The notes under the pieces were generated by a model that searched no databases, was not told the DNA's origin, and saw nothing but the letters and a program-made list of their open reading frames with translations. From an uncultured Hyphomicrobiales bacterium (lineage in GTDB: Bacteria > Pseudomonadota > Alphaproteobacteria > Rhizobiales > Beijerinckiaceae): DNA of 5,562 nt. The stretch spans positions 1 to 5,562 of the forward strand of contig CAIVAX010000150.1 in assembly GCA_903903935.1 (NCBI GenBank). Direction: 5' to 3'. Shown piece by piece: positions 1 to 5,562 of the stretch (positions are counted from its first letter, which is position 1; every line of letters begins with the position of its first letter). A program made the position numbers and the translations under genes.

Positions 1-11
1 ATCTGCCTCCT

Positions 12-323
12 GTGCGGGTTAAATATCTGCCCCCGACATTGGAAGAGGCCATCTTCGCAGCTCAAGGCATTACCGATGAGCTTGAACATCAGGCTGAAAT
101 AGCCTCCGATTTGATGGATGTGCCGGTTCCCGAGATCCTTGTCATGCTCAAAGAGCGCGCCGCCAAGGAAGCCAAGCGCAATGTGTCTGGCCGCCTGACC
201 CTGCGCTCATCGGCACCCAATCAGGTCTTTGTCTCGCAAAGATCTGGGCACGAACGGGCTGTTGTGGTTGAGCGCAAAGTCTCGCGCTTCCGTCAGCCGG
301 TGCTCAACCTTCCCATGCGTTGA
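12..323 (+). CDS. Conserved-looking short hypothetical protein, start uncertain
   Basis: I do not recognise this family and assign no function. Read from the GTG at 12, the product is 103 residues, and the TGA stop is at 321-323. The frame stays open to the left edge (codons for Leu-Pro-Pro precede the GTG), so the true start may lie outside the window. No ribosome-binding site can be judged in the 11 bases available. The first half (about residues 8-55) is acidic and looks helical, with LPPTLEEAIFAAQG near the start and an EILVMLKERAAKEAKR helix ending in a basic run. The second half is Arg- and Val-rich (AVVVERKVSRFRQPV) and probably extended or disordered. There are no Cys residues, no membrane segment and no signal peptide, so a small cytoplasmic protein is likely. 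It converges with the PDZ protein gene downstream. The balanced composition and lack of a competing long reading frame on the other strand support real coding. Confidence 0.6.
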   Translation: MRVKYLPPTLEEAIFAAQGITDELEHQAEIASDLMDVPVPEILVMLKERAAKEAKRNVSGRLTLRSSAPNQVFVSQRSGHERAVVVERKVSRFRQPVLNLPMR

Positions 324-338
324 AACGCTCTGACTCTG

Positions 339-367
339 GCTGGCTTTGTGGTGCCACGAAAGCCAGC
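339..367. terminator. Hairpin in convergent gap, possible bidirectional terminator
   Basis: An inverted repeat sits 15 bases after the stop of the short hypothetical gene and 34 bases from the stop of the opposing PDZ-protein gene. The left arm is GCTGGCTTTGTGG and the right arm CCACGAAAGCCAGC. They pair over about 12-13 base pairs with a single bulged G at 358 and a very short apical loop (352-353, or four bases if the closing pair opens). Position between convergent genes fits a shared terminator. Neither strand has a proper T-run after the stem (plus strand continues TTCTAG), so intrinsic termination may be weak or the hairpin may only protect 3' ends. Confidence 0.5.
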
Positions 368-401
368 TTCTAGGCATGTCTGCGTTTGGCTGAGGATCGC
401 T

Positions 402-1367
402 TCAATGAATGGGGGGGCTTTTCATATATTGTCCCCGATAGCCTGACGTCAGCTTCAAATCCGTCTTCTTGCCATCGCGAATAATCAGAAGCGGCACTTG
501 TACGCCAGCCGGCCCCAAGGACCATAAGCGGCGGTAGAATTGCCCCAGATCATGCACATGTGTGCCGGCAATTCCAACGATGAGATCGCCGCGCAACAGC
601 CCTCCCGAACGCGCAGGTCCTTGCCGGGCGCGACCCACGACAAGCAGATTGCCATCAATCTCGGCGGTGTGAACTCCAAGCCAAGGGCGCAAGGGCCGAT
701 TAGCCCGCCCAATCTTGCGCAAATCCTCAAAGATGGGCTTTAGAAGATTAATCGGAACAAACATATTGATGGGTTGTTCCTCATCATCCTCGCGGTTTTG
801 CTCAAGTTGCAAAGAGCCAATTCCCAATAGCTCGCCCTTCGATCCGATCAAAGCTGTGCCACCCCAATTGGGATGAGAGGGCGAGGTGAATACAGCATCA
901 TCGAGCAGATATTCCCAATAGCCCGCAAATTCTTGACGCGCTGTAATTTCCGCTGCCAGTGAGCCCTTGCGGCCTCCCGCACCTCCCACAATCACTTTGT
1001 CGCCAATGCGCAGGGGATCAGCATCCCCGATTGTGATGGCAGGAACATCGACTTGTCCCAAGGTCTGCAAAAGGGCCAGACCACTTTCTGTATCATAGCC
1101 CAGTACAGTCGCTGGAAGGACTTTATTGTTGGAGAATGTCAGCCAGATAGTCTCAGCTTCATTGATCAAATAGCCAATGGTCAGCATTTGCCCCTGACCA
1201 ATATGGACGGCTTGACCTTGCCGCTTTGTCCCCATTGTTTCAACGGAAAAAGAATCGGCAGGAATTTCGGAGCGTAGGGCAGCGATCGATTTCAAGACTT
1301 GCACAAGGTCGAAATCGAAATAATCCAGCTCTGGTTGCAGCTCAGTAGGTATTTGCCAATCAGACAT
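402..1367 (-). CDS. HtrA/DegP-like PDZ protein lacking the catalytic triad (predicted pseudoprotease)
   Basis: The product is 321 residues from the ATG at 1367; a TTG immediately before it is possible but less likely. The ATG is preceded by AAGGGGG with a 7-base spacer. The fold is that of S1C (HtrA-type) trypsin-like proteases: a beta-barrel domain at about 40-215 followed by a PDZ domain at about 225-307, opening with RPWLGV and containing GGLLRGDLIVGIAG. The family landmarks can be aligned but every catalytic residue is replaced. The His of the LTNxHV box becomes Tyr66 (LTIGYLI), the Asp of the D-x-x-T-D-L-A box becomes Gly96 (DTESGLALLQ), and the Ser of GNSGG becomes Trp168 (PNWGGTALIG). 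Proteolysis is therefore not expected; a scaffold, chaperone or peptide-binding role is inferred. There is no signal peptide or membrane segment, unlike periplasmic DegP/DegS, so a cytoplasmic location is likely. It lies 63 bases downstream of the reductase gene on the same strand and may be co-transcribed or have its own weak promoter. The reading frame is intact, arguing against a pseudogene. Confidence 0.85.
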   Translation of the reverse strand: MSDWQIPTELQPELDYFDFDLVQVLKSIAALRSEIPADSFSVETMGTKRQGQAVHIGQGQMLTIGYLINEAETIWLTFSNNKVLPATVLGYDTESGLALLQTLGQVDVPAITIGDADPLRIGDKVIVGGAGGRKGSLAAEITARQEFAGYWEYLLDDAVFTSPSHPNWGGTALIGSKGELLGIGSLQLEQNREDDEEQPINMFVPINLLKPIFEDLRKIGRANRPLRPWLGVHTAEIDGNLLVVGRARQGPARSGGLLRGDLIVGIAGTHVHDLGQFYRRLWSLGPAGVQVPLLIIRDGKKTDLKLTSGYRGQYMKSPPIH

Positions 1368-1369
1368 CA

Positions 1370-1378
1370 AGACACCCC
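1370..1378 (-). promoter_or_regulatory. Ribosome-binding leader GGGGTGTCT of the PDZ gene
   Basis: On the minus strand GGGGTGTCT ends two bases before the ATG at 1367, with the G-run (GGGGG with the adjoining base) as the anti-SD match at 7 bases spacing. The same nine bases stand at exactly the same distance from the start of the upstream reductase gene. The site favours the ATG at 1367 over the TTG at 1370, which would overlap the leader. Confidence 0.5.
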
Positions 1379-1388
1379 CTTAACGGCT

Positions 1389-1417
1389 AATATCCAGCCT
1401 AAGTGAGAAATGTGCAA
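1389..1417 (-). promoter_or_regulatory. Weak sigma70-like promoter candidate ahead of the PDZ gene
   Basis: On the minus strand TTGCAC (1412-1417) and GATATT (1389-1394) are separated by 17 bases, the ideal spacing for a housekeeping promoter. The matches to consensus are only partial (3/6 and 4/6). A start site about 7 bases further on would give a leader of about 15 bases that still includes the ribosome-binding site. Such a promoter would let the PDZ gene be expressed apart from the reductase. Chance occurrence is quite possible. Confidence 0.22.
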
Positions 1418-1430
1418 GTCGGTTATGGCT

Positions 1431-2435
1431 TTAGAGCTTAGTGAGGCTGAGCCGGCTGGTCTTTTGGGTCAAGATAGTGTCGAGCAAATGGCTGCAGGCG
1501 TGGATGGCGGAAATATGGGGTGTGGCAATGCCCGTTATCTGGCCCAGTTCCAAAACCGTTCCCATCAATGCGGCCAGCTCAAGCGCCCGGCCGGCCTCAA
1601 CATCCTGCAGCATCGAGGTCTTATGCTCCCCTACAGCCGCAGCCCCGGCAATGCGCTTATCAATTGAAATGCGGAACCGTACACCCAAGCTTTCTCCAAT
1701 GCTTTGGGCCTCGCGCATCATCTCGGCGGCTAAGGATCGTGTGGGGTCAAAGGCGCAAATCTCCGCCAATGTGGCATGCGTGAGCGCGCTGATCGGATTG
1801 AAGGCAAGATTGCCCCAGAGTTTAGTCCAGATTTCGGCTCGAATATCTGAACTCACTGGCGCTTTAAAACCCGCCTCGCGCAGCACCTGCGATAAATGGG
1901 TCACTCTGTCGCTGGGGTGGTTATCAATCTCGGACAGCGAAAAGCGATTGCCCTCAGTGTGGCGAATAAGGCCCGGCGCAACAATCTCACCGGCTGGATA
2001 AACCACCGACCCAATCAAGCGGTTGGGATCAATGCCCTTGGTGATCAGGCCGTCAGGATCAACACTTTTGAGCACCAGACCATCATGGGGGCCGCCGTGT
2101 TTTTGAAAATACCACCAGGGAATGCCATTTTGCGCGCTCAGCACCATCGTATCTTCATGATAGAGGCTAGGCAGATCCGCAATAATCGCGCTCACCTGAT
2201 GCGCTTTCATGCCCAGCACAACGACATCTTGCGGGCCAAGATCCTGCATCCTTTGGCTGGCTTTGGGGTGCGTTTGCACTGTGCTGCCATCTTCGGCAAT
2301 CAATTTGAGGCCATCCCTTTTGATCGCCTCAAGATGCGCGCCTCTGGCAATCACACTGACCTCTTGGCCCGATTGGGCCAGCCGTGCTGCTAGTAAACCG
2401 CCGATGGCTCCCGCCCCAATCACACAAATTCGCAT
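1431..2435 (-). CDS. Ketopantoate reductase family (ApbA/PanE-like) NADPH-dependent oxidoreductase
   Basis: The 334-residue product begins with a Rossmann fold (MRICVIGAGAIGG, residues 1-13) carrying the GxGxxG dinucleotide motif, and Arg31 after the second strand suggests NADPH preference. The C-terminal helical domain (about 195-330) has the family signatures. Lys205 in EIWTKLWGNL matches catalytic Lys176 of E. coli PanE. Asn209 and Asn213 follow it. Ser274 and Glu286 in HKTSMLQDVEAGRALELA match Ser244 and Glu256. The classical reaction is reduction of 2-dehydropantoate to pantoate for pantothenate and CoA synthesis. This protein is longer than E. coli PanE (about 300) and has a distinctive middle (QNGIPWWYF, then LKSVDPDG and VVYPAGE) that I recognise from a paralogous clade common in proteobacteria and usually annotated only by family. 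Its true 2-oxoacid or 2-hydroxyacid substrate is therefore uncertain, and I withhold the symbol panE. The ATG at 2435 has GGGG at 7 bases. The gene is divergent from the transporter gene and lies 63 bases ahead of the PDZ gene. Confidence 0.9.
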   Translation of the reverse strand: MRICVIGAGAIGGLLAARLAQSGQEVSVIARGAHLEAIKRDGLKLIAEDGSTVQTHPKASQRMQDLGPQDVVVLGMKAHQVSAIIADLPSLYHEDTMVLSAQNGIPWWYFQKHGGPHDGLVLKSVDPDGLITKGIDPNRLIGSVVYPAGEIVAPGLIRHTEGNRFSLSEIDNHPSDRVTHLSQVLREAGFKAPVSSDIRAEIWTKLWGNLAFNPISALTHATLAEICAFDPTRSLAAEMMREAQSIGESLGVRFRISIDKRIAGAAAVGEHKTSMLQDVEAGRALELAALMGTVLELGQITGIATPHISAIHACSHLLDTILTQKTSRLSLTKL

Positions 2436-2570
2436 TCAGACACCCCATCAAGTGCAAAAGCATTTGCGCTGTTTAGGAAAAGAAGGCAAGGGGCAGAGGT
2501 CCAATCCTGCTCGCGCAGTGTGGTGATGGACTTTGCCCTAAAGGCACATGTGATGAGGAAGAGGTAAGCC
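2436..2570. promoter_or_regulatory. Divergent intergenic region with small inverted repeats
   Basis: These 135 bases separate the reductase start (minus) from the transporter start (plus) and must hold at least one promoter for each direction, though I see no convincing -35/-10 pair on either strand. Two short inverted repeats are visible. GCAAA-AGCA-TTTGC lies at 2454-2467, close to the reductase start, and TGCC-CTAAA-GGCA lies at 2534-2546, close to the transporter start. Either could be an operator half-site pair or chance. AAGAGG at 2559-2564 is the transporter's ribosome-binding site. Confidence 0.35.
2438..2446 (-). promoter_or_regulatory. Ribosome-binding leader GGGGTGTCT of the reductase gene
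   Basis: On the minus strand GGGGTGTCT lies two bases before the ATG at 2435, with the G-run spaced 7 bases from the start. It supports that start codon and is identical in sequence and position to the leader of the downstream PDZ gene. Confidence 0.5.
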
Positions 2571-3575
2571 ATGTTAGGTGGGTTTCTGGCTCTCATGTCA
2601 GCACTGACATTTGCGATGAATAATGCCAGTGCGCGCCGCGGCGTGCTGACGGGTTCTGTGCTGCAAGCCTTGGCCATTTCTGTGCCCTTTGGCGTGCCCT
2701 TTCTGTTTCTCGCCACTGTGCTGTTTGGCGGCTATGCCGCTCTGACAGAGTTTTCTTTATCTTCACTGTTGTGGTTTTCTGCAGCCGGACTCGTGCATTT
2801 TGTCATGGGCCGCTATTGCAATTATCGCGGCACCAAAGCCATTGGCGCTAATCTTGTTGGGCCCTTGCAGGATCTCAATATCATTTATTCCATGGCCATG
2901 GCGGTGCTCATTCTGGATGAAAAAATCACGATCCTGAAGGTGATTGGCTTTTGTCTGGTGATGTTTGGACCGCTGATGGCGCTGCAAGCGGGAAACAAAG
3001 AGCGCAAAGCACAGAAAGCCAAAGATTCTAAGCCAGAACCAAAATCAGACAACCAGTTCACCCCTGCTTACGCCGAGGGCTATCTCTTCGCTCTGCTCTC
3101 AGGCCTTTGTTATGGCACAAGCCCTATTTTAATCCGTGAAGGCATGCAGACCTCTGATATGGGCGCCAGCATTGCAGGCAGTTTTGTCTCCTATAGTGCT
3201 GCAACGCTCTTTGTGCTGCTTCTCTTGGTCATCCCCGATAATCGCCGCAATGTGCAGACCATGCAGCCTGTCGCGGCCAAATGGTTTGCCATTGCGGGCC
3301 TGTTTGTCGCCATTTCGCAAATGCTGCGCTATATGGCTCTGGCCGTTGCGCCGGTGACTGTGGTCTCGCCCATTGGCCGATTGAGCTCTGTGTTTAGAAT
3401 TTACTTCAGCTGGATTTTGAATCGCGAGCATGAAGTCTTTTCACCCCGCGTCATTGTGGGCACGTTTGTCTCGCTCTTTGGCGCGCTCATCCTCTCGCTC
3501 GATACGGGCTATGTCCTGTCGCTGCAGGATTGGTCACCGTTTTGGACGAATGCCCTGCATTGGTCCTGGCCATAG
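2571..3575 (+). CDS. DMT-superfamily (EamA-type) membrane transporter
   Basis: The 334-residue product is an integral inner-membrane protein of the drug/metabolite transporter type, with about ten hydrophobic segments in two homologous halves (about 1-140 and 168-312). The halves can be matched to each other: GGFLALMSALTFAMNN against GYLFALLSGLCYGTSP at their starts, and MGRYCNYRGTKAIGANLVGPL against MLRYMALAVAPVTVVSPIG before their last helices. The conserved glutamate-containing motif of EamA domains appears as LILDEKIT (113-120) and in the second half as ILNREHEVF. A highly charged linker (about 141-163, rich in Lys, Glu, Asp) joins the halves and probably lies in the cytoplasm. Members export or import small metabolites such as amino acids, but the substrate cannot be predicted. 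The ATG at 2571 has a strong AAGAGG site with 6 bases spacing. The gene is divergent from the reductase and convergent with the Rieske oxygenase, so it is probably transcribed alone. Confidence 0.9.
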   Translation: MLGGFLALMSALTFAMNNASARRGVLTGSVLQALAISVPFGVPFLFLATVLFGGYAALTEFSLSSLLWFSAAGLVHFVMGRYCNYRGTKAIGANLVGPLQDLNIIYSMAMAVLILDEKITILKVIGFCLVMFGPLMALQAGNKERKAQKAKDSKPEPKSDNQFTPAYAEGYLFALLSGLCYGTSPILIREGMQTSDMGASIAGSFVSYSAATLFVLLLLVIPDNRRNVQTMQPVAAKWFAIAGLFVAISQMLRYMALAVAPVTVVSPIGRLSSVFRIYFSWILNREHEVFSPRVIVGTFVSLFGALILSLDTGYVLSLQDWSPFWTNALHWSWP

Positions 3576-3593
3576 TTGCGGTCCTCTCGCTTA

Positions 3594-3627
3594 GGGCAAC
3601 AGGGCCTGATGGGGCAAGAGGGCCTGA
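3594..3627. repeat. Imperfect tandem direct repeat in a convergent gap
   Basis: Two 16-base copies, GGGCAACAGGGCCTGA (3594-3609) and GGGCAAGAGGGCCTGA (3612-3627), differ at one base and have an 18-base period. They fill over half of the 58-base gap between the transporter stop and the oxygenase stop. No T-tailed hairpin is present here, so I see no obvious intrinsic terminator for either gene. A slippage duplication or a protein-binding site are both possible. Confidence 0.7.
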
Positions 3628-3633
3628 CGCGAG

Positions 3634-4905
3634 TTAGAATTTTGCGATCAATTCCTTGGCAAAGCTTGTTTGCCAGTTTTCATCGCCGGTCACAAAATCA
3701 TCATAAGCCCGGGCCTTGGCATGTGTGCTGGGATCGAGCCCTTTGGGATCTTCGCCGCGTTCGACAACATGCGTGGCCTCAAGCAAAAGACGACGCATAG
3801 CGACAATAGCGCGATCCGATGTGCCCAAAAATTCTTTGGAGCGATCAACAATGGGGCCCATGCCTTCTTGCAAGGCCATGTCCTGCGTATTGACGCCGGT
3901 AATGCCTGTGAAGCTGCGGTGCTTTTGATCATCGCGATCAATGAGAAAATCATTGGCGAGATTGCGCTTGAGACGGAATGTGCCGGGGATGAAATCATCC
4001 CGCCCGCGCCCAGCATAGGCCTCATAATGCTCAGCATAATCCTGCGGCAGAGGAATATCAGGCGAATAGGAATACATGAAATTATAGATATTGGTTGTAT
4101 GATCATCAATCGGCACCCACAAATGCCCATCAAACTTTGGCACTTCGGGCCGCTTGCCCGAATAGCCCAGCACATTGCTGCGGATCTGCTGGAACGGCAT
4201 GATATATTGATAGACGCGCACATAATTGCGGTCTGGCCCGCTCTTGCGGGTCGAGACATAATAATAGCCATAATCGGTGAGTTCGACATCAATTCGCGGT
4301 GCACCATCTTGCGCGCCCAGCGATGATTTATCTTTCAGATTATTATTATGCAGGAACGACACATGCGCTGTATCGAGCCCACCCTCTAGGCCTTGCAGAT
4401 AATTGCAGGCCGCTTCCGATTTCGACACAAAGCGATGTGTGTGCGGCGCGCGCATCCATTCGTAATCGGGGAGAGGGGGCATTTTGTCCTTGGGCCCCAT
4501 ATAGGCCCATAGTAATCCACCCGCCTCATGCACAGGATAGGCTTTGATCTTCACTTTGGCTTGCAAGGGCGTGCCCGCAGGTTCGGAGGGCATATCGACG
4601 CAATCACCATTGCGATCAAATTTCCAGCCATGATAGACGCAGCGCAATCCGCACTCTTCATTGCGACCAAAGAACATGGGTGCGCGCCGATGTGGACAAT
4701 GGGCATCCACCAAACCCACAGCGCCTTTGCTATCGCGATAGGCAATCAGATCTTCGCCGAGCAAACGCACGCGCAGCGGCGCGCCATCTTTTTCTGGCAA
4801 TTCACTGGCCAGAGCGGCGGGCTGCCAATAGCGCCGAAATAAGTCACCTGCAGGAGTACCAGGGCCAATCTGTGTGAGGCGATTATTGTCTTGCGTCTTG
4901 AGCAT
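3634..4905 (-). CDS. Rieske non-heme iron oxygenase, large subunit (phthalate 4,5-dioxygenase/LigXa-like)
   Basis: The 423-residue product starts at the ATG at 4905 (MLKTQDNNRL), with a purine-rich AAAGAGA upstream. A longer frame back to 4998 would run into the preceding gene and its extra residues look non-native. The N-terminal Rieske [2Fe-2S] domain (about 22-138) has Cys70-Pro-His72 and Cys89-Val-Tyr-His92, the CxH...CxxH ligand set. The catalytic domain has Asp178-x2-His181-x4-His186 (LDTAHVSFLH), with Asp342 (NTQDMALQEGMGPI) as the expected third mononuclear iron ligand and Asp178 as the bridge for electron transfer. All metal ligands are present and the length is normal, so it should be active. 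The DR-x-K-E-F-LG-x-SD-RAI tail pattern is typical of the phthalate dioxygenase and LigXa group. Such enzymes hydroxylate or O-demethylate aromatic acids using electrons from a separate reductase, which is not in this window. It lies 19 bases after an ABC solute-binding gene, implying one operon for uptake and oxidation. The exact substrate is unknown. Confidence 0.93.
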   Translation of the reverse strand: MLKTQDNNRLTQIGPGTPAGDLFRRYWQPAALASELPEKDGAPLRVRLLGEDLIAYRDSKGAVGLVDAHCPHRRAPMFFGRNEECGLRCVYHGWKFDRNGDCVDMPSEPAGTPLQAKVKIKAYPVHEAGGLLWAYMGPKDKMPPLPDYEWMRAPHTHRFVSKSEAACNYLQGLEGGLDTAHVSFLHNNNLKDKSSLGAQDGAPRIDVELTDYGYYYVSTRKSGPDRNYVRVYQYIMPFQQIRSNVLGYSGKRPEVPKFDGHLWVPIDDHTTNIYNFMYSYSPDIPLPQDYAEHYEAYAGRGRDDFIPGTFRLKRNLANDFLIDRDDQKHRSFTGITGVNTQDMALQEGMGPIVDRSKEFLGTSDRAIVAMRRLLLEATHVVERGEDPKGLDPSTHAKARAYDDFVTGDENWQTSFAKELIAKF

Positions 4906-4924
4906 GGACTGTCTCTTTTTGAAC

Positions 4925-5562
4925 TTAGCGATTCTTGACTTCGGAATAGAGCTTATAGACGTCCGACATAAAGGACTGGCCCTGATCGGTCGCGACACTC
5001 ACAAATTGATCGAGGCGATTATAATCTGGCACGCTCTCTTCATGTTTGGGAGCTGGCGCAACATCTTTGCGCATACTCACTGCGCCCGATTCATTGGTGC
5101 GGGCCCATTCGCGCACATAGGTCTCTTGCCCCTCTTTGCTCAGGAGCCAATTGATCCAGATCTTTGTGGCCTCTTTATGCGGCGCATTTTTGAGAACCCC
5201 GACACCGCGGGCCAGAATATAATTGATATGGGGCAGGCGGATCACATCCTTGCAGCCGCCCGCATGCCAGCATTGAGTGATGGCCTCAGGATTGCCGCCG
5301 ATGATAATCGCAGCATCGCCGCGCGCCACCGAATCTGTAATCTGCCGCGTGATAGACATGAACGAGGGCTGCATATCACCCAAGAGACGGCGGGCGAAAT
5401 CAGGCCCTTGAGCTTTCAACAGAGCCGCAATCGCATTGGAGCCGCCATTGGGGCGGGCAGGATCTTCGATAATGATTTTGCCCTTGAGGCGTGGGTCGAG
5501 CAGAGCTTCGGCTTTGTCGAGTTTCAGGCCCTTGACCACGCCTGTATTATAGAAGCCTGTGG
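4925..5562 (-). CDS. ABC transporter extracellular solute-binding protein (C-terminal part)
   Basis: Only the last 212 or so codons are in the window; the frame is open through the right edge, so the start and any signal peptide are missing. The GTG at 5539 is an internal valine (context FYNTGVVKG), not a start. The sequence follows the iron/polyamine/sulfate-type solute-binding fold. It shows YNTGVVKG, then LLDPRLKGKIIIEDP (the usual 'DL-DP-KGK' strand at the lobe boundary), RGDAAIIIGGNPEAI in the hinge region, and WINWLLSKEGQETY, the standard helix before the C-terminal region. Two cysteines six residues apart (CWHAGGC, about 5252-5272) could form a disulfide in the periplasm. The protein would capture a solute and deliver it to an inner-membrane permease and ATPase, presumably encoded upstream beyond the window. 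It is followed after 19 bases by the Rieske oxygenase gene, which suggests the ligand, or a relative of it, is the oxygenase substrate. The ligand itself cannot be inferred. Confidence 0.88.
   Translation of the reverse strand, partial: TGFYNTGVVKGLKLDKAEALLDPRLKGKIIIEDPARPNGGSNAIAALLKAQGPDFARRLLGDMQPSFMSITRQITDSVARGDAAIIIGGNPEAITQCWHAGGCKDVIRLPHINYILARGVGVLKNAPHKEATKIWINWLLSKEGQETYVREWARTNESGAVSMRKDVAPAPKHEESVPDYNRLDQFVSVATDQGQSFMSDVYKLYSEVKNR

Noticed and set aside
402..1367. PDZ gene as a decayed pseudogene
   Set aside because: Loss of the triad could suggest decay, but the frame is uninterrupted over 321 codons, the PDZ domain is well formed and the ribosome-binding site is good.
1441..2001. 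186-codon open frame on the plus strand, opposite the reductase gene
   Set aside because: Antisense shadow of a clearly recognisable enzyme; Ser/Arg/Pro-rich product without recognisable domains and no ribosome-binding site.
2420..2716. 98-codon minus-strand frame overlapping the reductase start and transporter start
   Set aside because: It overlaps two well-supported genes and the divergent intergenic region, and its product resembles no protein I recognise.
3576..3633. Intrinsic terminator formed by CTCGC (3586-3590) and GCGAG (3629-3633)
   Set aside because: Only five base pairs closing a 38-base loop with no T-run after it; too weak to call.
3670..4326. 218-codon open frame on the plus strand, opposite the Rieske oxygenase gene
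   Set aside because: It lies wholly antisense to a gene with every expected metal ligand; its product is a low-complexity Ile/Ala-rich string with no family features, typical of a mirror frame.
4906..4998. N-terminal extension of the Rieske oxygenase back to 4998
   Set aside because: It would overlap the end of the solute-binding gene by over 70 bases in another frame, and the extra residues (Arg/Ser/Pro-rich) do not fit the family. The ATG at 4905 has a purine-rich site and gives the normal length.
4925..5539. Solute-binding protein as a complete 204-residue gene starting at the GTG at 5539
   Set aside because: The frame continues to the right edge with family-like residues (TGFYNTG), and a complete protein would need the first lobe and a signal peptide; it is a partial gene.

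Overview
This window looks like an ordinary chromosomal segment of an alphaproteobacterium, most likely of the Rhizobiales (Hyphomicrobiales) type. That placement rests on the style of the proteins, moderately GC-rich coding with mixed codon use, and the kind of genes present. It is an inference, because no rRNA or other phylogenetic marker lies in the window. Coding density is high, no gap exceeds about 140 bases, and I see no mobile element, tRNA, CRISPR array or phage gene.

Layout from left to right. A short hypothetical protein (+, to 323) runs in from near the left edge. It converges on a minus-strand pair: an HtrA-like PDZ protein (402-1367) preceded by a ketopantoate-reductase-family enzyme (1431-2435). 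A hairpin between the convergent genes (about 339-367) may act as a bidirectional transcription end. The reductase is divergent from a DMT/EamA-family membrane transporter (2571-3575, +) across a 135-base intergenic region. The transporter converges on a second minus-strand pair: a periplasmic solute-binding protein of an ABC importer (4925 to the right edge, 5' end outside the window) followed 19 bases later by a Rieske non-heme iron oxygenase (3634-4905).

How the genes may work together. The solute-binding protein and the Rieske oxygenase are almost certainly co-transcribed, which suggests uptake and oxidative attack (hydroxylation or O-demethylation) on an aromatic or related organic acid. 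The actual substrate cannot be read from the sequence. The reductase and the PDZ protein share a strand and have near-identical ribosome-binding leaders, but no functional link between them is evident.

The most unusual observation is that the HtrA-like protein has lost all three residues of the serine-protease triad and has no export signal. It appears to be a cytoplasmic pseudoprotease with an intact PDZ domain. Other notes are a diverged clade of ketopantoate-reductase-like enzymes and a near-perfect direct repeat in the convergent gap at 3594-3627. I found no convincing new multi-gene system.
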